Assembly (NCBI GenBank): GCA_002694245.1
Contig: NZLM01000098.1
Span: 1-5,392, forward strand
Direction of reading: 5' to 3'
Source: Methanobacteriota archaeon
GTDB lineage: Archaea; Thermoplasmatota; Poseidoniia; Poseidoniales; Poseidoniaceae
Length of the DNA: 5,392 nt
In this document: positions 1 through 5,392 of the stretch, piece after piece
Layout: each line of letters begins with the position of its first letter
How positions within the stretch are numbered: the stretch's first letter is position 1
Translations under genes and position numbers: made by a program
Notes under the pieces: generated by a model
What the model was told of the DNA's origin: nothing
Seen by the model: only the letters and a program-made list of their open reading frames with translations
Databases searched by the model: none

Positions 1-418
1 CATGATCCTTCCACTCATAGCCTCCATGTCCGAAGATGCTCTTCGTGCCGTTCCAAACGAACTACGTGAGGGTTCGCTCGCACTTGGAGCCACACGAATC
101 GAAACGACCTTCCGTGTTATGCTTCAAGCATCGCTTTCCGGAATCATTGCAAGCATTATTCTCGCTTTATCTCGTGCCGTTGGTGAAACCATGGCTGTCA
201 CACTCGCCGTTGGAACCGTTGCTGTCTACACCTCGAACATGTTCTTGCCAGCTCAAACCATGACTGCCTACATTGCACAACGTGTTGGTGGAGACCTGCC
301 CTTCGGAGAAATCGGTTACCTGACGATTTTTGCTGTAGGTCTCTATCTCTTCGTTATCACACTCTGTTTGAATCTTCTTGGTAACAAGGTTCTATCAACA
401 TACAGGGAGGCGTACTGA
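1..418 (+). CDS. pstC: Phosphate ABC transporter permease PstC, C-terminal part (5' end outside window)
   Basis: PstC is one of the two membrane subunits of the Pst phosphate importer; with PstA it forms the channel that takes phosphate from the binding protein PstS, powered by PstB. The 138 visible residues carry the cytoplasmic EAA-type coupling loop (about residues 9-32, with SEDALRAVP and LREGSLALGATR), which docks on the ATPase. Two or three membrane segments follow (about 40-72 and 103-126), including the conserved SRAVGETMAV stretch typical of PstC. Family members are usually near 300 residues, so the ATG at base 2 is almost certainly an internal methionine and the gene starts upstream of the window. 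The stop codon TGA shares its last base with the pstA start, which indicates translational coupling. PstC and PstA are paralogous; I chose PstC because the next gene has the PstA-type signature ([10 protein letters not shown]) and lies directly before pstB, the usual gene order. Confidence 0.93.
   Translation, partial: MILPLIASMSEDALRAVPNELREGSLALGATRIETTFRVMLQASLSGIIASIILALSRAVGETMAVTLAVGTVAVYTSNMFLPAQTMTAYIAQRVGGDLPFGEIGYLTIFAVGLYLFVITLCLNLLGNKVLSTYREAY
405..410 (+). promoter_or_regulatory. Ribosome binding site of pstA
   Basis: GGGAGG ends 7 bases before the pstA ATG and lies inside the last codons of pstC. It supports the start at base 418 even though that codon overlaps the pstC stop. 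Confidence 0.7.
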
Positions 419-2154
419 TGAAAGAAGATCGTGTTGCACCTCTGAAGGACATTGACCGCTTGAAAAAGCGTAGTCGTTCACGTCGAAACATTGTCGAGAA
501 AGGTGGATCACTCACCTTGGCGACGTCTGGTCTTGTTGGATTGTTTTTCTTGCTTGTTCTCGTCTGGCAGATTGCTCTGCCGACGTTCATTGAGGGTGAA
601 ACCGGGGAAATCTACGCAGCATCCGAATTCATTCCAGTCTCCGAGTACATCATGGAATGGGATCATCCCAACGTTGACGAAAATGGAGCAATCTTGACTG
701 AAGTCATTACGCTTAAGTTGTCGTGGGAAGAAAACGGAAAGGAGCAAAATCAAGATATTGAAATTCGCATTCTTCCAGAACGTGGAATCGTGAACGATGT
801 TTACATTAATGCTTCAACGGGTGTATCGACAGAAGTTCTTGAAGTCTCAAAGAAGGCGAAGTTCCACATCTACTCAACATTGGAAGTTCCAATCAACGTT
901 GAGCAAACAACTGGACCTGTACCTAAAGCAGATGCAACGGGTCAACCTCTCGTATCCTCCTTCGTTGTGTCGGCCGATGTTCACTTGTTGGCCGATGATG
1001 AGGGTATTGTGTTTGAACCACTTGAGCTTCTTGCTTGGGGGTCGCTTCTTGCCACCACTGCAGTCATGACGTTCCCGAAACCGTTTGCTTTGAAACAAGT
1101 TCAACGAATCAAAGGAAAGGAGAAGCCAGCCAAATATCTCTTTTTGGCGCTCGCTGCCGCAACACTTGTTGCAGGTGCCTTCTCCTTCTCATCCATTCTG
1201 GGTGCTCTCTGTTTCTTGATTGCATCAACAAGTCTCTTGCGAATGCATGAAGGCCTTCATCGACTTCTTGGACAAGGTAGAACCATCGCTGAAACGGACC
1301 GCTTGGTTCACTCCATTACCAATCGTGATGGCGTCCTCATGTGGTCTCGAATGGTCCTCTTTGTTGCAACCTTATTCATTCCATTCGCCATTGAAATCCC
1401 ATTCCTCACAGAGCGCTACCAGGATATTTTCCAGCCTTATGCCTCTGGAATTCGATCAGCCTTCTTTGGAACCGTTTGGGTGATGTCGATTGCGATGATC
1501 GTTTCCATACCAGTTTCGATTGGCGCAGCGATTTACCTCGAAGAATACGCCGCTCCGACTCGTACAACAAAACTCATTCAAGCACTGGTAACAAACCTTG
1601 CAGGTGTCCCTTCCATCGTATTCGGTATGTTCGGATTGGCGATTTTCGTTAAGCAAGGCGGAATCGGAATGGGGCTTGGGCCTTCGATTCTTGCTGCAGG
1701 CTTGACGATGGGTGTTATGGCGATGCCGATTATCGTTCTTGCAAGCCAAGAAGCATTGCGTAGTGTGCCTCAGTCACTTCGTGAGTCCGCCTACGGTGTT
1801 GGATGTACGCGATGGCAAGTTGTGAAAGATCACGTTCTACCATCTGCTATGCCTGGCATCATGACCGGTAGTATTCTCGCAATGAGTCGAATCATGGGCG
1901 AGGCGGCGCCGCTTGTCGTGGTTGGTGCAGCTGCCTTGGTTCTGTTCGACCCAGAGCCTCTTGCAGGTTTGACTGGTGGGAACGTGAATTTCACAGTGAT
2001 TCCGATTCAAATTTACTTCTGGACGTCTGAACCAGACCATGCATGGCATTCGATGGCCGCAGCTGCGAGTATTGCGCTCATCGTCTTGCTTGTGGCAATG
2101 AACAGCATTGCCATTATTCTTCGACAACATTTCCGTAGGAGGCTAAACCAATGA
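418..2154 (+). CDS. pstA: Phosphate ABC transporter permease PstA with long N-terminal extension
   Basis: This is the second channel subunit of the Pst phosphate importer, in the cell membrane. The C-terminal half (about residues 340-570) is a standard PstA permease domain. It has membrane segments near 345-375, 386-411, 420-442, 476-510 and 545-567, an EAA coupling loop near 443-475 ([10 protein letters not shown], then [12 protein letters not shown]), and the PstA hallmark [10 protein letters not shown] at 490-499. At 578 residues it is about twice the usual bacterial length. The extra N-terminal half holds a basic cytoplasmic start (KKRSRSRR), a membrane segment at about 35-56, a polar, beta-rich and mainly acidic region at about 57-203 that should lie outside the cell, and further hydrophobic segments near 204-219, 241-274 and 308-328. 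Extended PstA proteins are known in some archaea, such as haloarchaea, so this is probably not a fusion artefact. The start is supported by the GGGAGG site; the stop overlaps pstB by four bases (ATGA). The role of the outer domain is unknown; contact with PstS is a guess. Confidence 0.93.
   Translation: MKEDRVAPLKDIDRLKKRSRSRRNIVEKGGSLTLATSGLVGLFFLLVLVWQIALPTFIEGETGEIYAASEFIPVSEYIMEWDHPNVDENGAILTEVITLKLSWEENGKEQNQDIEIRILPERGIVNDVYINASTGVSTEVLEVSKKAKFHIYSTLEVPINVEQTTGPVPKADATGQPLVSSFVVSADVHLLADDEGIVFEPLELLAWGSLLATTAVMTFPKPFALKQVQRIKGKEKPAKYLFLALAAATLVAGAFSFSSILGALCFLIASTSLLRMHEGLHRLLGQGRTIAETDRLVHSITNRDGVLMWSRMVLFVATLFIPFAIEIPFLTERYQDIFQPYASGIRSAFFGTVWVMSIAMIVSIPVSIGAAIYLEEYAAPTRTTKLIQALVTNLAGVPSIVFGMFGLAIFVKQGGIGMGLGPSILAAGLTMGVMAMPIIVLASQEALRSVPQSLRESAYGVGCTRWQVVKDHVLPSAMPGIMTGSILAMSRIMGEAAPLVVVGAAALVLFDPEPLAGLTGGNVNFTVIPIQIYFWTSEPDHAWHSMAAAASIALIVLLVAMNSIAIILRQHFRRRLNQ
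2137..2142 (+). promoter_or_regulatory. Ribosome binding site of pstB
   Basis: A perfect AGGAGG lies 8 bases before the pstB ATG, inside the final codons of pstA. It fixes the pstB start at 2151 and fits re-initiation after the overlapping ATGA. Confidence 0.8.
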
Positions 2155-2966
2155 GCGAAGAGATAGGTGGAGAAATCGTACCCGATTCAACCCGAGAACT
2201 TGAGATTGACAATGAAGTAGACTTGATGATTGAAGACCTTGATCTTTGGTATGGAAGCAAGCAGGCACTGTATGGTGTCTCCCTTCCAATTGCTAAGAAC
2301 AGTGTTACAGCACTCATTGGACCATCTGGATGCGGTAAGAGTACCTTGCTTCGAACCATCAACCGAATGAATGACCTCATTCCAATCTGCCATTACGAAG
2401 GAAAGATCACAAAAGGTGACATCGAAATCACCGCCAAAGACGCAGACTTGGTCGAAATCAGAAAGAACATCGGAATGGTGTTCCAACGACCCAATCCTTT
2501 CCCCAAATCCATCTACGATAACGTGGGGTATGGTGTTCGATTGCATCACCAACCAACCCGCGAGGAATTGGATGCTATTGTTGAGAAGAGCCTTCGTCGA
2601 GCTGCCATTTGGAAGGAAGTTGCTGACAGGTTGCATGATTTGGGAACGTCTTTGTCAGGTGGTCAACAACAACGACTATGCATTGCTCGAACCATTGCTA
2701 TCGAACCTGATGTGATCCTCATGGATGAGCCATGCAGTGCCCTTGACCCAATTGCTACAGCAGCTATTGAAGAACTAATTCTCGAACTGAAGAAGGACTT
2801 CACAGTCGTCATTGTCACGCATTCCATGTCTCAGGCAGCACGTGTCAGTGATTATACTGGGTTTATGTACCTTGGAAGGATGGTAGAATTCAACAAAACG
2901 GACAAGATCTTTTCAGATCCTGACCAAGAGCTGACCAAGCGATACATCACAGGACGATTTGGATGA
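2151..2966 (+). CDS. pstB: Phosphate ABC transporter ATP-binding protein PstB
   Basis: PstB is the cytoplasmic ATPase that energises phosphate import through PstC/PstA. All nucleotide-binding motifs are intact: Walker [10 protein letters not shown] at 57-65, Q-loop at Q112 ([17 protein letters not shown]), signature LSGGQQQR at 168-175, Walker B VILMDEP at 188-194 with catalytic E193, D-loop SALD at 196-199, and switch histidine H224 in VTHS. The [15 protein letters not shown] segment, SALDPIAT and the terminal YITGRFG are specific to PstB among ABC ATPases, so the substrate assignment is firm. The length of 271 residues is normal; the first 25 or so form a variable acidic leader. The ATG overlaps the pstA stop by four bases and phoU begins 9 bases downstream, so the gene is internal to the operon. 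Confidence 0.97.
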   Translation: MSEEIGGEIVPDSTRELEIDNEVDLMIEDLDLWYGSKQALYGVSLPIAKNSVTALIGPSGCGKSTLLRTINRMNDLIPICHYEGKITKGDIEITAKDADLVEIRKNIGMVFQRPNPFPKSIYDNVGYGVRLHHQPTREELDAIVEKSLRRAAIWKEVADRLHDLGTSLSGGQQQRLCIARTIAIEPDVILMDEPCSALDPIATAAIEELILELKKDFTVVIVTHSMSQAARVSDYTGFMYLGRMVEFNKTDKIFSDPDQELTKRYITGRFG

Positions 2967-2970
2967 GGTG
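2965..2970 (+). promoter_or_regulatory. Ribosome binding site of phoU
   Basis: GAGGTG overlaps the last two bases of the pstB stop codon and ends 5 bases before the phoU ATG, supporting the start at 2976 and coupling to pstB translation. Confidence 0.6.
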
Positions 2971-2975
2971 GAACA

Positions 2976-3641
2976 ATGCCAATTAGAACAGGACTCGATG
3001 AACGAATAAAATCCGTACAGAACGAACTCAAAGAGTATTTTGAGGAAGCCAAACACATCTACGATGATGCCATCGACGCGTTCACAAAACTCGATTCACA
3101 GGTCTATTCTGAAGCCAAGCGTGCTCGTGCAAAAGCCCGAGAAGTGAACTGGGATCTTACCAACGACTTGCTGCTCATTCTTGCATTGAATCAACCTCTC
3201 ATGCAAGATTTGAGAATTATCGCTACCTATCTCCGTGCAGTTGACACAGTTGAGAGATTGATTCGACACGCTCGAGACATTGCCCGCTCTGACCGTTCAA
3301 TCGATGAAGATGCAGACGAGTTGCCACAAGAAATTGTTGATCCCGTATTGGAAATGCATCAACACCTCAATGCATTGATCGATATCACTGTGGTCTGTCT
3401 GACAAAAGGGCAAGAAGTGCCTGCAGATGACGTCAGAAAGAACTGGCGACTTGTCAAGGATTCTCATGCAAAAGCAGTCGCTGCTCTCTCCAGCCTGAAA
3501 TCGGATACGATGGGTGGAAAAGCAGCCCGTCTCGAGGTAGTAAACATCGTCAATCGTGTGGACCGTTCAGCCTACAACATCGTTCGATTGAATGGAATGT
3601 GGCATCACGCGCTCAACAATGAGAACATCATTCTTGATTAG
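2976..3641 (+). CDS. phoU: PhoU-family phosphate uptake regulator
   Basis: PhoU proteins are soluble and all-helical, with two repeated three-helix bundles. They act at the Pst transporter as negative regulators, limiting phosphate uptake and, in bacteria, PhoR/PhoB signalling. The 221 residues fit the family size (about 215-240) and the sequence is helical throughout. The first repeat has the family pattern QPLMQDLRIIATYLRAVD followed by VERLIRHARDIAR (about 73-104). The second repeat is recognisable near 186-204 (RVDRSAYNIV). There is no fused AbrB-type DNA-binding domain, which some archaeal PhoU relatives carry. Oddity: in canonical PhoU each repeat carries an acidic metal-cluster motif, E(D)xxxD. 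By my eye alignment the first repeat keeps E93 but has R97 in place of the Asp, and the second has N193 and R197, so metal binding may be weakened or lost. Membership is supported mainly by pattern and by its place directly after pstB; no PhoR or PhoB gene is in the window. Confidence 0.88.
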   Translation: MPIRTGLDERIKSVQNELKEYFEEAKHIYDDAIDAFTKLDSQVYSEAKRARAKAREVNWDLTNDLLLILALNQPLMQDLRIIATYLRAVDTVERLIRHARDIARSDRSIDEDADELPQEIVDPVLEMHQHLNALIDITVVCLTKGQEVPADDVRKNWRLVKDSHAKAVAALSSLKSDTMGGKAARLEVVNIVNRVDRSAYNIVRLNGMWHHALNNENIILD

Positions 3642-3653
3642 TATTTTCAAGAA
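3631..3653 (+). repeat. 7-bp perfect inverted repeat at the phoU stop codon, possible operon-end hairpin
   Basis: TTCTTGA (3631-3637) is followed, after a 9-base T-rich spacer, by its exact reverse complement TCAAGAA (3647-3653). The repeat includes the phoU stop codon. It is followed by a run of six A bases rather than a T-run, so it is not a classical intrinsic terminator for + strand transcription. It could be a transcript-end or stability hairpin, or a protein-binding site ahead of the next gene. A 7-bp match can also arise by chance. Confidence 0.35.
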
Positions 3654-3665
3654 GCAAAAAATCCG

Positions 3666-4061
3666 GTGCCTCATGGTCGTGGAATGTTGAAAAAACTTGA
3701 CCCCCCAAATCCACTTCGAAAAGAGACTGAGCAGAGTGCCTTTTGGGAACAGGAAGACGGCAACAGAAGTATCCCTATGAGTTCATCACCACAGGGCGGA
3801 TTGCCAGATGGAATTTTGTGGTTTTTCTTGTTCATCAATCTCATCTTTTTGTTCACAAATGCTGGGCTCATTTGTTGTAGCTTCGTCGTACTCGTTCCTG
3901 TTTTAATGATCAATTCGGTCGTTTCAGAACAGGACCCATCTGTGAGAACACGAAAGATTCTGATCTACATCTTGCTCATTGCTCTTGCAGGTTACATTGG
4001 TTGGAAGATCTTCGAGGCGAACTGTTGTGGCTACGAAGCATATGGAACGGTTCCGTTTTAG
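3666..4061 (+). CDS. Small three-segment membrane protein of unknown function
   Basis: I do not recognise this family. From the GTG at 3666 it is 131 residues; other possible starts are ATG at 3684 (residue 7) and ATG at 3777 (residue 38). None has a strong ribosome binding site, so the N-terminus is uncertain. The first 45 residues are polar with KK and RK pairs. Residues 49-86 are strongly hydrophobic and long enough for a membrane hairpin. A short loop with RTRK follows, then a third segment at about 98-115 and a 15-residue tail with adjacent cysteines C120 and C121. The positive residues put the N-terminus and the RTRK loop inside and the cysteine tail outside. A second CC pair (70-71) lies within the hydrophobic stretch. 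The gene starts 24 bases after phoU, so it may be read through from the pst operon, and it precedes another three-segment membrane protein. That the reading frame is coding rests on this coherent membrane layout and on the absence of any competing gene. Confidence 0.62.
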   Translation: MPHGRGMLKKLDPPNPLRKETEQSAFWEQEDGNRSIPMSSSPQGGLPDGILWFFLFINLIFLFTNAGLICCSFVVLVPVLMINSVVSEQDPSVRTRKILIYILLIALAGYIGWKIFEANCCGYEAYGTVPF

Positions 4062-4073
4062 GTTGGCGAATGG

Positions 4074-4083
4074 TTTATTTTTT
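4074..4083 (+). promoter_or_regulatory. T-rich, TATA-like element between the two small membrane-protein genes
   Basis: TTTATTTTTT sits in the 42-base gap between the two genes, centred about 26 bases before the ATG at 4104. That is the spacing expected for an archaeal TATA box serving a leaderless transcript. The same T-run could equally act as a U-tract terminator for the gene before it. Neither use is proven by the sequence. Confidence 0.35.
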
Positions 4084-4103
4084 CCAATTCTTAGCGAGAA
4101 GCA

Positions 4104-4640
4104 ATGGATGAAGACCAAGCAGAATCGGACGATTCTGTGGATGCATCAGAGGGATTTCAACCCAAATCACCCGCCATGAAGCGATGGAAAAAAAGGTACA
4201 TCGATCACGAAGATGAGGATTCTTCCATCGTAGAAGAGGATGATGATAGCAACTCGAATGAGGTTGTGCAACCATTGGTTTCAGATGCAAATCTCCAATT
4301 CAGGGGCTTTTGCCAACTCCTCATTGCTATGGCTGTCATCGGTGCGATCTTCTCATTCATCGGATACGTCTCTGGTCCTCAAACCTGCGATGATGACAAT
4401 CTGTTCGAAATGCTAGGACAATTCATGTTTTGGACCGGTATGCTTGGAATACCAATCAATTTGTTCATCTTGCTGATTTCTTTTGCGAATTCCGAATTTG
4501 ATTCCAAAGATGTCTTTGTATGGACCCTGATTCACTTTGTCGTCACAATGGTATTCCTGTTCTTGTTTGTTGAATATCTCTTACAGGACATGTTCTGCGA
4601 TGTTTGTATGGGGTACCCTGGAGAAGATTGTTCGGACTGA
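4104..4640 (+). CDS. Acidic-headed three-segment membrane protein with cysteine tail, unknown function
   Basis: I do not recognise this family. The 178 residues fall into two parts. Residues 1-66 are highly charged and probably disordered: an acidic stretch (1-18), a basic patch KSPAMKRWKKR (21-31), then a second acidic stretch (34-53, including EEDDDSNSNE). Three membrane segments follow at about 68-90, 105-128 and 137-160. With the charged head inside, the first loop (with C95) and the tail (C165, C168, C176, including CDVC) all face outside, so disulfides or metal binding there are possible. The start at 4104 has only a weak purine stretch (GAGAAG) upstream, and the T-rich element 26 bases before it could suit a leaderless message. 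ATG at 4176 (M25) is a less likely alternative. The layout resembles that of the preceding gene product, which suggests a functional pair or distant paralogues, though I see no convincing sequence identity. The 3' end converges on the next gene with a 16-base gap. Confidence 0.72.
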   Translation: MDEDQAESDDSVDASEGFQPKSPAMKRWKKRYIDHEDEDSSIVEEDDDSNSNEVVQPLVSDANLQFRGFCQLLIAMAVIGAIFSFIGYVSGPQTCDDDNLFEMLGQFMFWTGMLGIPINLFILLISFANSEFDSKDVFVWTLIHFVVTMVFLFLFVEYLLQDMFCDVCMGYPGEDCSD

Positions 4641-4656
4641 TCTTCGATGGTCAAAT

Positions 4657-5392
4657 CTACTTCGACCACATGGACAGGTCGGGTGCAGCAGGAACATTGT
4701 TGTCATACGTGACTGGTTGTTCCCATTTGACGGGAGCTTTGGGCCGCTTCCATCCTAGGACGGTTACGAGGAGAACAACGATGCTCAGGACAACAACTGT
4801 TACGATGTTTTCACTGAGTTGGGATACATATGTCGATCGTTCCTCAGGTTCTGATTTGATCGTGGGCTCGACTTCAATCTCCTGAACTGTTGTGAATTCG
4901 ACAACGATTGATTCACAATTGAATAGGCCCTCCGTTACCGCACATACTTCGCCTCTATAGATTCCCGGCGATGAGGCTACGACGGTTGCTTGGTTGATTG
5001 AAAACTCAGTTTGGAGGGGATCTTCGAAGTCAAAGAGAATGGTTTCTGTGTCAGAATTGCCAAAGGCGGTTATCGCAATGTTCCTGTTGACTTCTGCGGA
5101 TTGGCTTGAATAAGAAACAATCAAAATCTGGGGATTGAGATCTGGTAAGCCTTCGTCAATCTCTCCGTTGCAGTTGTCATCGATTCCGTTGCGAATCTCA
5201 TTTGCATAGGGGCTGATGTTGGAATTGTTGTCATCGCAATCTTGGAACCATCGAAGGCCGTCACCATCGTTGTCAAGATCAGTAAACAATGGATTGGTTC
5301 CAATGAACAACTCATAGCCATCCTTGAGACCATCATCGTCCGTATCCGCATCTTGCCATTCGGTCATGTGAATGTTGTATTCATCAATGTCA
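4657..5392 (-). CDS. Surface protein with Asp-rich calcium-type repeat, MopE-like motif and C-terminal membrane anchor (N-terminus outside window)
   Basis: The reading frame stays open through the right edge: eight further codons precede the first methionine and continue the Asp-rich pattern, so the methionine at 5367 is internal and the gene begins outside the window. Numbering from it, residues 5-33 resemble thrombospondin type 3 calcium-binding repeats (DADTDDDGLKDGYEL, then GTNP). Residues 34-73 match the MopE-type motif (DGDG, DCDD, then GIDDNCNGEIDEG, with C44 and C66), whose relatives are described as metal binding. Residues 76-162 look like a beta-sandwich (Ig/PKD-like) domain with C142 and C151 probably bridged. 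A Glu/Ser/Thr-rich stalk follows, then a single membrane segment at about 186-206, a basic WKRPK stop-transfer, and a 25-residue inside tail ending PDLSMWSK. This describes an exported protein held in the cell membrane by its C-terminus. Function is unknown: adhesion, a shell or S-layer role, or cation binding are possible. It is on the opposite strand and is probably not part of the phosphate operon. Confidence 0.88.
   Translation of the reverse strand, partial: DIDEYNIHMTEWQDADTDDDGLKDGYELFIGTNPLFTDLDNDGDGLRWFQDCDDNNSNISPYANEIRNGIDDNCNGEIDEGLPDLNPQILIVSYSSQSAEVNRNIAITAFGNSDTETILFDFEDPLQTEFSINQATVVASSPGIYRGEVCAVTEGLFNCESIVVEFTTVQEIEVEPTIKSEPEERSTYVSQLSENIVTVVVLSIVVLLVTVLGWKRPKAPVKWEQPVTYDNNVPAAPDLSMWSK

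Noticed and set aside
2..4. ATG at base 2 as the true pstC start
   Set aside because: The protein would begin just before the EAA coupling loop and lack most of the permease; the gene is cut by the window edge.
2187..2636. Long open frame on the - strand inside pstB (149 codons)
   Set aside because: It lies wholly antisense to a well-conserved ATPase gene, and its translation shows no recognisable domain or membrane pattern; it is a codon-structure shadow.
3656..3668. Six-A run after phoU as an intrinsic terminator on the + strand
   Set aside because: A terminator for + strand transcription needs a T-run on this strand; the A-run would serve only transcription in the opposite direction, where no gene is seen to end.
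4188..4194. Run of seven A bases as a programmed frameshift site
   Set aside because: The existing frame already encodes the whole three-segment membrane protein, and shifting would destroy it; no stimulatory structure is evident.
4623..4645. GAAGAT / ATCTTC inverted repeat with 11-base loop at the convergent junction as a bidirectional terminator
   Set aside because: The stem is only 6 bp, there is no T-run on either side, and it lies partly in coding sequence; chance is the simpler explanation.
4604..4885. Open frame on the + strand across the convergent junction (93 codons)
   Set aside because: It overlaps the end of the small membrane gene and runs antisense to the anchor region of the surface protein, with no coherent features of its own.

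Overview
The window holds the downstream part of a high-affinity phosphate uptake operon, followed by two small unrecognised membrane-protein genes on the same strand and one converging gene for a cell-surface protein. The likely source is a planktonic archaeon, and Marine Group II / Poseidoniales is my best guess. The reasons are moderate GC with tightly packed genes, a PstA with a long N-terminal extension, and a surface protein with calcium-type Asp repeats, a MopE-type cysteine motif, one C-terminal membrane anchor and a short cytoplasmic tail. No rRNA or other phylogenetic marker is present, so this assignment is inference.

Bases 1-3641 (+ strand): the end of pstC (cut by the left edge), then pstA, pstB and phoU. 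The spacing is that of one transcript. pstC and pstA share one base, pstA and pstB share four (ATGA), and pstB and phoU are 9 bases apart. Each internal start has a purine-rich Shine-Dalgarno-like sequence. PstC and PstA form the membrane channel, PstB is the ATPase that drives it, and PhoU normally restrains uptake or signalling according to phosphate supply. The phosphate-binding protein (pstS), the rest of pstC and the operon promoter would lie off the left edge. A 7-bp perfect inverted repeat spans the phoU stop codon and may mark the operon end.

Bases 3642-4640 (+ strand): two small genes of unknown function. Both products are predicted to have three membrane segments, an inside N-terminus and an outside C-terminal tail containing cysteines. 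I recognise neither family. Their position after phoU makes a link to phosphate physiology possible but unproven.

Bases 4657-5392 (- strand): the C-terminal part of a secreted, membrane-anchored protein that enters from the right edge. It converges on the preceding gene with only 16 bases between the two stop codons. There is no gene-free stretch over 300 bases, and I saw no tRNA, rRNA, CRISPR array, insertion sequence or integrase.
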